Shown here piece by piece: positions 1 through 10,548 of a stretch of DNA of 64,000 nt. The position numbers and the translations under genes were made by a program. The notes beneath the pieces were generated by a model, which was not told where the DNA came from, ran no database searches, and saw only the letters and a program-made list of their open reading frames with translations. Origin of the DNA: Vicugna pacos (Eukaryota; Chordata; Mammalia; Artiodactyla; Camelidae); NCBI RefSeq assembly GCF_048564905.1, contig NC_132995.1, forward strand, positions 62,922,639 through 62,986,638. Reading direction: 5' to 3'. Numbering within the stretch: the stretch's first letter is position 1; each line of letters starts with the position of its first letter.

Positions 1-843
1 GCTGGACTAGAGGCTTATGCAGGTTTCCTGGCAGAAGAAGCCAGTGCCTGCCCACTGCTGGGTAAAGCTTGGTCCTGGACCTCTGGTGGGTAGGGCTGTG
101 TCTAGCGGCCTTTGTGGCTTAGGAAGTCTGCTGATGGGTGGAGCTGTGTTTCTGCCCTGTATGTTGTTTGGCCTGAGGCTTCCCTACAGGCTGTTGGGTG
201 GGGCTGGGTCTTGGTGCTGATGATCCAATCAAGATGTCAGCCTCCAGGAAAGCACATGTGGATGAACATTCCCGGAATGTCTGCCACCAGCTTTTATGTC
301 CCCTGAGTGAGCTGCAGCCATCCCCCATGTCCCCAGGAGACTCTCCAAATCCAGCAGGCAGGTCTGGCCCAGGTTCCTATGAAATCACTGCCTGCCCTTG
401 GATCTGGCACACACGAGTTTCCATGTACGCTTCTCAAGCGAATGAAGTCTCTGTTTCCCCTAGTCCCGTGAGGCTCCCAGAGCCAAGCCCCCATGGCCTT
501 CAAAACCAGATGTCCTGGGGTCTCCTTCTCTTCTCAATGGCAGGACCGAAGCTAGGGAGCCTGACGTGGGGCTCAGAGCTCTCACTCCTGTGGGAGGGCC
601 TCTGTGACTTAACAAATCTTCAGCTTGTGGGTCGCCCACCCCGGGGGTATGGAGCTCAATTATATCGCGAGCACGCCCCTCCTACCGTCCTGCTGTGGTT
701 CCCTCTTTTATGTTTCCAGTTGCAGAAGATCTTTTTTGCTAGGTTCCAGTCTTTTTCGATGGTTATTTAGCTTTCAGTTGTGGTTTCGTTGTAGTCGCGA
801 GGAGAGGCAAGCTCCTGGTCCTACCACTCCGCCCTCTTGACCA
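1..843 (-). mobile_element. L1 LINE, 5' UTR end (truncated by window edge)
   Basis: Read on the minus strand, this begins near 843 with a start of the GGTCAAGAGGGCGGAGTGG type. That corresponds to the usual L1 opening (GGAGCCAAGATGGCGGAGTAG). It then runs through text typical of an even-toed-ungulate L1 leader: a TCGCGA-containing stretch, 'GACTGGAACC', 'AAGATCTTCTGCAACT', and an A/T-poor block around 540-600. The rest of the element (ORF1 onward) would lie left of base 1. Several CpGs survive, for example in TCGCGA near 796, so the copy is not among the oldest. A 190-residue open frame on the plus strand at 198-770 is an antisense shadow of this leader. Family recognition is from memory of the consensus. 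Confidence 0.72.
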
Positions 844-1029
844 GAACTCTTTCTTTCTTTCTTTTTAAGCAGTAGAGCCCCGCTTTACTTCTAAAGGAAA
901 TGTCATAGGAACCTCAGTATATGAAAAGTGGGACAGCTCTGGCTGCAGTAGGGGGTGGGGGCTGGCTGCTGCCTGCTTGGCTTCCCCTTTCATTGTCCCA
1001 GTGCCCCTGAGTAGCCCCTCAGAATTCTG

Positions 1030-1165
1030 CAGAACAATGATCTATACCACTGTGCTCTAGGCCCAGGAGGGCAGGAGCATGTCTCCTCCATTCCTATGCC
1101 CCAGTGCCCAGCACATGCCCAGTTTGGTGCCCTGTTTCAACAAACGTTGGGCGAATTGAATTGAA
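1030..1165 (+). mobile_element. L2 LINE 3'-end fragment
   Basis: The order 'GGAGGGCAGGAGCATGTCTCC', 'CCCAGTGCCCAGCACATG' and 'GAATTGAATTGAATGAG' follows the L2 3' tail (gene-desert filler common in mammals). It is strongly diverged. Confidence 0.6.
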
Positions 1166-1294
1166 TGAGAGAAACTTGCTCCAATAACTACCCAGGCCTG
1201 ATTTGAGGAGAGGGCACCAAAAACTGCCTCTCCCTCCAAACTTCTCCCTCGTCAGTCTACCACGGTGCCTACTGTTCCCCATTACCAGGCAGTC

Positions 1295-1425
1295 TAACCC
1301 TGTACATTCTCCAGATGCTACCTCCTCCATGAAGCTTTCCCAGATGTGCCCAGCCATCGCATCGTGCTGCCTTTGACTGCTGTGGCCACTTTATTACACC
1401 TCTTTTTTGCATTCTTCACATGCAC
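1295..1425 (+). mobile_element. L2 LINE fragment
   Basis: 'GCTACCTCCTCCATGAAGCTTTCCCAGATG' style text followed by a 'CACTTTATTACACCTC' stretch matches the L2 region just upstream of its 3' tail. It is separate from the 1030-1165 piece because the order of parts is reversed. Confidence 0.55.
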
Positions 1426-2400
1426 TCAACCCTCAACACAAGTTATTTGCATACATGTGCCATTTCCCCAACAGCGCTGATGCTGCCCTCCTTACAGGCA
1501 GGACATAGTAGATTGAGGTTTGCTTCCATCGCGGTGCATTCGAACAGTAATATTCAATATATTTGTTTGAGGAGGAAGGAAAGTCTCCTGATACCCTCAA
1601 GGACACTGTGTCTCCAGAAGAGCCTGTTAAAATTCTCTAAGAGGGGCACCTGGAATCAATTTGCCCTACTAAGACATGAGTGTGGAGCGGTTTCTCAACT
1701 CCACAAACTGTCACCAAGCAGAGAGCATGGAAGACAATCCAAAACAGGAAGTTTGGGTGGAAAAAAGACATCTCGAGCCACACTAGTGCCAGAGCTATGT
1801 GTCCCTGGCCCTGGGAGGATTCAGAAAGTGTGGCCAAGGAAGACCTGGAGGAAGGGGACGCTCTTGCAGAGAGAGGGGCTGGAGGAGGGTCCCAGGTCCT
1901 GCCGCACTTGAGTTTGCCTCCCCACGCCTGTCTCCAGTGCCAGGCAGGCTGGGACAGGAGGACTGGTTCCCTTTTTCTCTCCCAGAACATCTGGGTCTGC
2001 ATCAGACATAACGATCTGGTAAAGAAAATTGTTATGGAAATATGTAACCGTGAGACGTTATCAAAGGCGTCTTTAAAGTCCCTTTTCAACCCCCAGCCGG
2101 GTGGAAGGGATTGGAAATTGGAAAACTGGGAGACGATTACAGGACCATCAAAGTGGCCGAAATTCAATCCAATCTGCAGGTTTAAGGATGGCTAGCAGAT
2201 CCCTGCCCCAGCCCACGAGGCTGCAAACCCACTGTTTAAAAACCAAATCAACGGCATCATCAGATCCGGGTCTGGAGCAAACAAACGGCGCCCACAAAGG
2301 CTTCCCTGGATTTCCCTTGCGTTGGGGAAATCTGAGAAGTGAGGCCCTGGGGAGGCGCCTAGCCCTGGGAAGGCTCCCAGCTTCCAAAGCTTCTATCTTC
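1426..2400. other. Intergenic DNA, no gene seen
   Basis: Mixed-composition single-copy DNA. Open frames up to about 176 residues exist on both strands and overlap each other. None resembles a known protein, and none has a convincing splice or codon pattern. No repeat was recognised. Confidence 0.5.
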
Positions 2401-2403
2401 TCC

Positions 2404-2445
2404 TCCCCACCCCACCCCACCACACTCCACTCCACCCCACCCCCA
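2404..2445 (-). repeat. CCCCA-type tract, G-quadruplex candidate on minus strand
   Basis: The plus strand carries several runs of four or five C separated by A, CA or ACT. The minus strand therefore has more than four runs of four G with short loops, which fits a G-quadruplex motif. Confidence 0.6.
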
Positions 2446-2720
2446 GTCTGGGCTCCAGTTCTTTGTCTCTCCATCCTTCTTGATGCCTTTCTTCTACATC
2501 TTTTCGTGCCGACTCTTTCTCCTTCCATCTGTCTTTCTTCTCCTTCCATCTCTCTTTATATATGTCTTGTCCTAACTGTTCTATCTCTCGTTCCTTTCCC
2601 TGTTTCCCTCTCCTAATCTGTCTTTTTGTGACATTTCCATCCCTTTGTTGTGAATTTTCATCCCTTTTGTGTCTTTCAGCACTGCATCTGTCTCTCTACA
2701 TTTTGTCTTCTTTCTTTCTC

Positions 2721-2763
<43 letters not shown>

Positions 2764-2784
2764 CTATTTCTTTCTTTCTCTCTT

Positions 2785-2815
<31 letters not shown>

Positions 2816-2860
2816 TTGTTTGTTTCTTTCTTTCACAGCAACAACCTCTTTTCCTTGGCC
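2446..2860 (+). repeat. Long pyrimidine tract with (CTTT)n core
   Basis: About 400 bases of the plus strand are nearly all C and T. The core at about 2707-2836 is an almost pure CTTT/CTCT array, ending at the TTGTTTGTTTC motif. Serine/leucine/phenylalanine-rich open frames here (81-206 residues) are translations of the array and not genes. Confidence 0.85.
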
Positions 2861-3530
2861 TTTCTTTAATTTTTCTGCCCTTTTTCTCCTTCTGAATTTC
2901 CTGCGATTTCAGACTATGTATGAGGTGAACTCCTCCTTGGCTGGTTTATGCACCGTTATGAGTCCTGGGTATTTCTCCCAGGTGTCCAAACACAAACGGC
3001 CCTCCATGCATGCCCATCCAGGAACCCTCGTCCCAAAGTCCATCACCATGAACTGTCCGTGGCGGCAAGATTACTGTGCCAGCGTACGCAGGCACACAAA
3101 ACGGACATGTGGTTTTACCTATGAGCAGGCTCTGCAGACATGGAAATTTATGTCTGGAAGGGTGGAATGCTACAGCACATAAAACTGATACACGCAGAGA
3201 ACGTCGGTAATTTACAGTTCTTTTTTATGTGGAGTGAGAGAAAGAGACTATAATTTTGCTACTAATAAAGTTCACCATATTTATCCTCAAGATGTGAGGG
3301 TTTATCTTCATTCATATTTCTTGTGGTCGTAAGGCTCTGTTAGATTGAAGGTTTATAATTAGAAAAGAGCTCAATTCGCACCTCTCATTGGAAACACCCG
3401 GGAGTTTCATTCCGCCCCGCAAAAATTGCCAGTGACCACGAGAAGAAAGCTCCATTTAGTCATTTACCTTAGAAGAATCGTTCTGGAAACGCAAGGGGAA
3501 GCACACACACATATGTTTATGGAAGAACGG
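2861..3530. other. Intergenic DNA, no gene seen
   Basis: Single-copy sequence turning AT-rich after about 3180, just before the CpG island. No repeat, tRNA or protein-coding exon was recognised. Confidence 0.5.
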
Positions 3531-3534
3531 AATG

Positions 3535-4480
3535 GAGAAAGGGCAGGAGAAAACGAAAGCAAACGCACGGTCCGCGCGGCAAGAACCCCGGGAAGGCGCG
3601 GAAGCCCGCGCGGCTCCGCGCGCGCAAACGACCGAAAGCGGCAAAGCGCTGCGGGGCGGCTCACCACGGCCCGCCCGCTGCCCGGACCAGAGCGGGCCGC
3701 GCGCTGCAGCGGTGGGTTCGGAGCAGCCGGCACCCGCCCGCCCGTCCGCCGCCCGTGGGGCTTTCGGTCCGTCGCGGACCCTTCTCGCCGCGCTCCCGGC
3801 TCGCGCGTTTTCTCTGCCCGCCGCCTCCGGCTCGGCTCCGGGAGAGCCTGGCCGCGCAGCAGACAACCTGCGGGCTGCTGTCAATTCAGCAGGCCCCAGG
3901 TTCACGGGCACCGCGCCGGTTGCGTTCGCCTGCGTCCCGGCGGGTCTCAGGCCCCGCGCTGCGGTGTTGGAATACTTGGTCCGGTTGGAGAGAAGAACGC
4001 GCCGGGCGGCCGTGGGCTCGACCCCCCGGGGCCCCCTGAGCCCCAAGGTCCCCGGCAATCGGGGAAGAAACCAACCGCCTGTTCCCTTTGATCTGGTTTT
4101 ATAGAGATTTGATGTTGACATTAAACTTTGAATGCTTTTATCTATTTCAATCTCTCATTCCCATTTTGGGAGGGGATTCCTGTGCCAGCGCGACAATCTC
4201 TAACGGATGGCGAAGGCACCGGCATCAACGGGCCCGGTAGCATGACAGTGGCGGGTGGGGGCGACGCTGGGCGCTGCCACCTACCCACATCCACGCGCAG
4301 CCCCCGCTCGCCCCACGTATCCCTCCTTCCCCTCACTCGCGCCCCAGGCCATTCTCTCCGCCACGCCAGCGCGGGAGGCCGCACCAAGGTTGAGAAGCGA
4401 CCGGGAAACAGGAGCTCCAGGAGGCGCAGGGCGCGGAGCGGGAAAGGAACTGGGAGCCTCCGCCCCAAATCCGTTCTCCC
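3535..4480. promoter_or_regulatory. CpG island with no recognised gene
   Basis: The sequence changes sharply from AT-rich to very GC-rich with dense CpG (many CGCG, CCGCC and GCGC words). The core is about 3570-4060, an AT-rich break lies at 4100-4170, and a weaker second part is at 4180-4450. Overlapping open frames of up to 221 residues occur on both strands, as expected where stops are rare, and none resembles a protein family. The island could be the promoter of a non-coding RNA or an 'orphan' island of a distal enhancer for ALX3, whose start is about 12 kb to the right. It could also be the 5' end of an unrecognised gene. Confidence 0.75.
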
Positions 4481-4484
4481 TCCG

Positions 4485-6400
4485 CAGCCCCTGTATCCAT
4501 GCAGAGAGACTCAATTACTTTCAGGTGTGGACCACTAAATAAAATAAATCTTCCGGGGGCAGGAGGGGCCTAACTCAAATCAGAGGACTTCGCGTTCATA
4601 AAGAGGGGCTTCTCTAAAATCCTGTATGATTGGGGAGCTGGAGAGGGGATAGAAACAATCGAGAATAGAGCATAGAGGTCTCTTTCTGGGATGATTCTAT
4701 CAGTGGTCCCGTTGGGGGACCTGGACAGCCTCTCTCTCTGTGTCTCTTTCGGTCTCTCCTTGGCTATGTCTCTATCTCTGTTACCGTACATCAGAACGGA
4801 ATCAACCACTTTTGGACTGAATCACTGTTAAACTTGCTAGAGTCCTCCAGCCCAGACCGAAGACCCAGTGGAAACAAAAGCTTCTGTCTCTCCCCCCACA
4901 CCCACCCCGACCCCCCACCTCCCACCTCTTTCTCTCTTTCCTCCTCCTCTGTTTCCATCATCCATTGCCCAACGTCCTCTTGATCTGACATTTCCAAACC
5001 TGGTTTTGCAACGCTCTAGGGAAACTCCAATTATCTCTAGGTCTTTGTGAAATGCTCACAATGAAATAAACTTTAATTAACTTTAATTATTTAACTGCAG
5101 GTTATGGACCCCTGACTGGGCAGGAGAAGCGGAGGAAAAGGTTGGTGAATCAAACAAGACATCCCAGGATGTCACAGCTCTCTGAAGGTGAGAAATACCA
5201 GCTTCAGAATTTCAGGGCTCAGGAAAAGAAAGTCAAGTTCCCAGGAGGGCAGGGGCTTGGTTTATTGAGGTTAGGGGCCAGGGAAAGCTGTCTAACAAGA
5301 GGTGCCAGGGACTCTGTCCTGCCCTGGGCTTCCTCCCCCTACCCTCTTGCCAGCCATTTCCAACTAGGCCTTGGAGGAGGATGAGAATGGTTTTCCCCCT
5401 TCCCACCCCACCTCTCACCCATTTAAAATCCTTCAGTAAGGTCCAGTTTTTACTGGACAAAGCAAAGTGGTTCCTTCCTCTTTTGCTAGGAAATTCAGGT
5501 TACAGCAGAATTTCTATATGAATTTTCCAGGAATCTGGGCTGATGTAAACATGCTATCTATCATGGTTCTGCTCTTTCAGAAGAGTTACTCACCCCAAAG
5601 TCTCGGAGGGCCCCTCATTCTCCTCACACCACCGGATCTAGGAAACTGCCCTTCTCCTGAGCTCAGGGACAGGAGCCCCAAGAGATGACCAGATGGCTGT
5701 GATGGAGGGCAACTCGCTCCCACGGCATCTGACAAGGGCCCACATGTTTCCCGGACAGAGAGCAAATCTACCCCATTAAAGCATTATGCTGTTAGGGAAA
5801 ACACTGATGCAATATTGGAAACATGCTGGGCCCACTGTGAGAGCCGGAAGGAGAGGCAGGTCTTCTCAGGAAGGCAGAGAAGGCCAGTGGGCAAAACTAA
5901 GCCCGCCACTTCCACTCTTACTTGGCACGGCAAACTGAGGGAGGGATTACTGACCAAAACATCCGCACAAAGGGAGCCTATGGGGCTGGTGGTGCCTTAC
6001 AGAGAGAGCAGCTGGGCTAGACGACCGACCGACTGACAGACCGACCTAGAAGGTGCTGGTGACCTAGGGGCAGCTGGAGAAACGTGACCAGGCTCTCTGG
6101 ACTTGGGGCCAAACTGGGAAAAGAGTCTCCTTCCTCGAGCCTAAACTTTACAACCAATAACTCCATGGTCTGGGCCCCAGCAACACTGCTGATCTAAATA
6201 GTTTATTAACAAATGGAAAATATATAAACACAAAACAATTGCCTCTAAGAAAAAACTTATTAAAATCCCCCCCATGTTATTTGCAAAATAAATAGCTGAG
6301 ACCATATGGGTAAGAGGGGAAGTGGCTGTGTCCTAATTAGCTCTATGCTCTTGGCAAAAGTTCCCTCTCTAGGCCTCCATTCCCTCATTTCTAGATGAAG
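4485..6400. other. Intergenic DNA with a homeodomain-site cluster
   Basis: Single-copy DNA. A C-rich run lies at about 4893-4935. An AT-rich patch at 5060-5095 holds two TTAATTA words (see the separate entry). Short GACC repeats occur at 6022-6047. No coding exon was recognised. Confidence 0.5.
5070..5092 (+). promoter_or_regulatory. Tandem TTAATTA homeodomain-type sites
   Basis: A 10-base unit ACTTTAATTA occurs twice in direct succession (5070-5079 and 5080-5089). This gives two TTAATTA cores, the classic paired-class/ALX-type recognition word. Function is inferred only; AT-rich DNA yields such words by chance. Confidence 0.35.
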
Positions 6401-6414
6401 ATGACAGCCTCGAT

Positions 6415-6606
6415 CAGTGCTTCTCAAGCTGCAGACTGCATTGGTATCACCCAGAAAAAAAGAAAAAATTATTAAAATAAAAATTGCTGGCCCCACCCCA
6501 AGAGTTTCTCCCAAGACTCAGTAGGTCTAAGACAGGGCCAATAATTTGCCTTTCTAACAAGTTCCTGGATTCTGCTGCTCCTAGCCTGTGGATCAGAGAA
6601 CCTTTG
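6415..6606 (+). mobile_element. MER5A-type hAT DNA transposon relic
   Basis: The left end CAGTGCTTCTCAA and the right end near 'GATCAGAGAACC' correspond to the terminal repeats CAGTGGTTCTCAA / TTGAGAACCACTG. The interior has the typical 'GGCCCCACCCC' and 'CAGTAGGTCTAAGACAGGGCC' blocks. A short A-rich insertion lies inside at about 6455-6485. It is non-autonomous and old. Confidence 0.75.
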
Positions 6607-6619
6607 GACTAAATGGTGT

Positions 6620-8325
6620 TTAAATGCCAGATCTAACATTCTGTTCCATCTCCATGCCCTGTATCTCCCCCTGACCCCCTGAGCTGTTTGGAACCAAATA
6701 TGAGAGGACCGATGTTTTTACACTCAAGCTTTACCCCATCATCAGTGCAGATAAATCTTTTGTTGGCCAACAGGGACTGGTCACCCTGCCCACTGAGGGA
6801 TTCCTGCCCTCTCAGCACACCTACTCCAGTTTGAGTTAACCCCAGCTGGCTGACTACAGGGCCTGAATCTCCAACAGTGGCTAATGCTGGTTTCCCTTTG
6901 TACCAAGCAGGGCTGGGGCTAATCCTAGCTAAATCTCAAGCAGGCCTGCTGTGTAGACGGCTGCTTTCCGAGGGGTTGGCAAGAGCCCAGGGTACATCTT
7001 TTGGCCCCTCCGTGTAGCCTAGTGTCTGCTAAACACTTGCCCCAACATCCACGCACGCGCTTCATCACACACAGAGCCCCGGTCGTCAGGAGAACTAGTT
7101 TTACTTTGATGTACCTCTCGCTGCACATTTGTTTCAGCTCCTCTCCTGGAGCCACGGCCTTATTTATCTTCTTGGCATGGGTTCTTAGAATACTTCCATT
7201 CAGGCAGCAGCAAAATCACTCAGCTCCACTGTTTTACGAAGTTTATCAAGCAGCAAAATATCCAGTCTCGTTGTCCAATGGATCTGGTGTGAATGTGCCT
7301 ACAGAAATGCCTTTGCCTAGACGTCCTGGAGTCTGCGTGTGGTTATAGACATCCTCCCCCGTGAGGACCCCGCAAAATCCAGGGCTTGCTGACTTATGCT
7401 GCAAGGGGCCCCCCAAGCAAATGCAGGGCTTTGAGGCATCTCCCGAATCAGGAGACCCAGCCACACATACTCCACACGTGCACACACTATGTTCACCCTC
7501 CACCAACAGAGCCTCAGATGCCCACAGCAGACAAACAACCCTCTACACCCCACCCCAGTCCTCCAGCCTGGCATAGTGCCCCCACCCCAAAGGCAGGAGC
7601 AGCTTCTAAAATCATCACCGTCATCTTGATCCCGAAGTTTGAGAGCTTTGTGGAGAGAACCACCTCCCCTGCATCTGAGCGCTCAGGCCCCCTCCAACTC
7701 ATTTAAAGGGACCAACGTTCCCTAATCTCCACAGGTGGACTCAGAACAAGGTCTTCTCCACTGCTCTCCCCCCTACCCCAAGCATCTTTCTTGCTTCCCA
7801 GAAATCATCCCAACTCCAGCGCTCGGCTCCCTACTTCCAACCCCACGTGAGGCCTCATAGCCAGGGCTCTTTGAAGGGCAACAGAGCCAGCAGGCAGGCC
7901 CACTCTCACTCAGGATCTGGTATGCCCCCTGCCATCACCAGGATGGCACAGAGCCTGGGAAGTCCACACAGAGCCCTCCTCCCTCAGCTCCTTAAGGAGA
8001 GCCCCAAAGTCCAGTGAGTAGCCTGACACTTTGCAGATACCCTGACTTTACAGTTGACAAAATGTACTGAGGGAAGGACCCCTTTCTGGATGGAAATCTG
8101 GCTCAGAGATTCAAAATGTTCCCTGAAGCCTTGTCCCTGTCTGTCTCTGCAGCCCCATTCTCTGAGCTGCTGACAGTCCCTATACCCCATCCCCCCATAT
8201 GGCAGTAAGTCTGGTCATTCCTTCCCAATAAATACCTCATCCCTCTTCATTTTCTCAGCCACACCCCAGTCACGCCTTAGTCACCTCATGCCTGAACCAC
8301 TCTCCTGTATGCTGACTGTGTCCCC
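6620..8325. other. Intergenic DNA, no gene seen
   Basis: Single-copy sequence without a recognisable repeat. Open frames up to 115 residues (for example plus 7001-7348) overlap frames on the opposite strand and resemble nothing known. Confidence 0.5.
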
Positions 8326-8476
8326 TGGCTACCTTGGGCAAGTTACTTACTCCATCTGTGCCCTAGTTTTCTCATCTGGAGAAATAATGGTACCTCCCTC
8401 ATAAGTACACAAGGTAATGTATTTACAAGAACTGGCCCATAGTAAGTGTTCAACAAATGTTAGGTACCATCATTAC
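8326..8476 (+). mobile_element. MIR SINE
   Basis: 'TACCTTGGGCAAGTTACTTACTCC', 'GTGCCCTAGTTTTCTCATCTG' and 'CATAGTAAGTGTTCAACAAATG' follow the MIR core and tail in order. Confidence 0.8.
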
Positions 8477-8547
8477 TGCTGTCACTGTGCTCAAGCTGCC
8501 AAAACTGTATTCCCAAAGCACAGCTCTCACTCTCCTGCTGAGTAACA

Positions 8548-8618
8548 ACAACAACAGTAATAAGACTAACACTTGTTGAACACTTACTGTGGGCCAGGCC
8601 CTCTTCCAAGTGTCTCTC
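8548..8618 (-). mobile_element. MIR SINE fragment
   Basis: 'CACTTGTTGAACACTTACTGTG' followed by 'GGCCAGGCCCTCTTCCAAGTG' is the reverse complement of the MIR tail. Confidence 0.65.
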
Positions 8619-9204
8619 AGTCCTCTCCAATGGCTCCCCATTGTCCAAAAGAAAGTAGGCTCTGTTTTCTGCACCTGCCACCTTCTGGTCCAGCACAGCC
8701 TATCTGTTGTCCTGTCTGCTACTCCTTCCCAAAACCCTCCTGCAGGAGGCAGCCGAGCTCCCTGTGCCCAGACACACCCTGCCCCCTTGACCCAGGCTCA
8801 GCAGCTGCCCTCTTCCCCAGTGGCCCACATTTTGCTGGCCCTTCACCTTGGTCCTCAGGGTGTGCAGTGAGGAGTCCAGGGATCGGTGGTGATGCACTTA
8901 TGTCCACCCAGCAGTGTCTTTCTGCACCTGCAGGTGACCTCCGAGTGCACCAGCCCCTCCCTCTCACATCTGTTCCTTGGCAAGTGCAGCCTCTGTCACC
9001 CTTAGCTGTCATCTTAGAGCACTGAGCATTGTTCCTATGTCCAGATCTTGTCTCTCCAGGAGAAGAAGTCTTGGAGTGAGGCTGTACTCCCTCTCCTCCC
9101 GCAATTCTTCCCAGCATGGTCTCTGAGTGCTCAGATCCCTTGAATGACTGAGGGCAGGTGAGTCTGAGACCCAGGCAGCATGCGTGCTGGAGCTGGTGCA
9201 AGCT

Positions 9205-9345
9205 GACCAGGCCACCTGCCTGGGGCCCTCCTGGTTCTATCACTTAGGAAGTATATGTTAGCTTGGGCAACTTACTTCTTTTCTCTGAGTTCTGTATTCT
9301 CTTCTGTAAAGTAGAAATCATAATAGCTACCCTCAGAGCAGATTA
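9205..9345 (+). mobile_element. MIR SINE
   Basis: 'TTGGGCAACTTACTTCTTTTC', 'TCTTCTGTAAAGTAGAAATC' and 'ATAATAGCTACC' match the central MIR sequence. Confidence 0.65.
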
Positions 9346-9827
9346 TCCAAAATTTTTAAGTGTAGGTGCCTAGTTCAGACCTAACTCCCAGTGAGCTCTC
9401 CACACCATCTCCCTTCCCCATCACTCAGTTCAAGGTCTAAGGCCAGGGTTCCCTCTGCTACACTGACAGCAATGTGAGTAGGGAATCTGAATACCCTTCT
9501 CACATTAGAGGTGAGTCTGCTTTCTTCCTTCACCCACATGAATGAAGAGCCCCCATGGAGCCTGGATATCAGCTCTCTGTTTTGATGGAGCGCCCTAAGA
9601 GTTTGCCTGCCATGACAACTGAACACTTGGGATACAGAAAACAACAGGGCACGTGTTGTCCCATTCGGGGACCTCCCCAGTGTCCCTCAGGGCAGGCAGT
9701 GTGGCTCTCACTGCCCAGTGGGCCTTGTCACTTGCCTTCCAGGCACTCCGACATGCCCCTTCAGTTCCCCTTCTTAACCCACCAATGTGTCCACTCCTCC
9801 AGACCCAACATCTGGCATTCAAGCCCT

Positions 9828-9904
9828 GCCTTTGGGGTCAGGCAAACTGGGTTTGAATCCCAGCGGCACTCAGCAATAGGGGGATATGGGCAGTTCTCTG
9901 AACC
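9828..9904 (+). mobile_element. MIR SINE, left part (split by a later insertion)
   Basis: 'GGTCAGGCAAACTGGGTTTG' and 'AATCCCAGC' are the tRNA-related head of MIR. The copy breaks off after 'CAGTTCTCTGAACCA' and its continuation appears at 10412, on the far side of an inserted element. Confidence 0.65.
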
Positions 9905-10411
9905 AGTCTGGTCACCAGCCTCCAGAGCAGCCCCTGAGGAGCCACACTGTGGAATCCTCTCCTGCACAAAACCAGGACTGACTTGTGTGGCAGTAGAATA
10001 TGGCAGCAGTAATGGTGTGTGAGTTCCCAGGCTGAGCCATAAACAGCACCTCAGCTTCCCCCTTGGTCTCTTGGGTCATTTGCTGTAGGGTAAGTGAGCT
10101 GGAGGTTATGAGGACCCACAAGCAGCCACAGGGAGAAGCCCACATGGGGAGGAACTGAGGCCTCCCATCAACAGCCAACACCAACCTGCCAACGACGTGA
10201 GTGGGCCACCTTGGAAGCAAATCCTCCAGGCCACGTCAGCCTTCAGAAATCTGTAGCCCAGCCAATAGACATTGGGGTCATGAGGCACCCAAGACAGAAA
10301 ACTCAGCCAGGATGCTCCTGCATCCCTGACCCACAGTCACTGACTATTGTTGTTTTATTCTATTAATTTTGGGGGTGATTTGCTATGCAGCATTAAACAA
10401 CTAATACACAG
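9905..10411 (+). mobile_element. MaLR-type (MLT1-like) LTR fossil inserted in a MIR
   Basis: The right end, 'GTTGTTTTATTCTATTAATT' through 'AACTAATACACA', resembles the common MLT1-type LTR terminus (AATTTGTTA...AACTAATACA). The middle block 'AACTGAGGCCTCCCATCAAC' is also familiar from such LTRs. The element sits inside an older MIR, with a short repeat (ACCA) at both joins. It is an old, diverged fossil with no coding part. The family name is from memory. Confidence 0.5.
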
Positions 10412-10548
10412 ACCAATCTCAGTTTATTCATTTTGTAAAATGGGAATATTCATACCGACTTTATAACACGGTAAAGACGATATGAGATGGTGCTTGCCTG
10501 GCACGCTGTAGGTGTTCTCTGGGTGGTGGGTACTATTTTTATTAACCA
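10412..10548 (+). mobile_element. MIR SINE, right part
   Basis: 'CAATCTCAGTTTATTCATTTTG' onward continues the MIR consensus exactly where the 9828-9904 piece stopped (CTCAGTTTCCTCATCTGTAAAATGGG), through 'CTTGCCTGGCACGCTGTAGG'. Confidence 0.65.

Noticed and set aside
198-770. 190-residue plus-strand frame at the left edge
   Set aside because: Antisense of an L1 5' UTR.
2562-3182. 206-residue plus-strand frame
   Set aside because: Its core is a translation of the CTTT array.
3426-4121. Overlapping 190-221-residue frames on both strands of the orphan CpG island
   Set aside because: Stop codons are rare in CpG-rich DNA. The frames overlap on both strands, are R/P/A/G-rich and resemble nothing.
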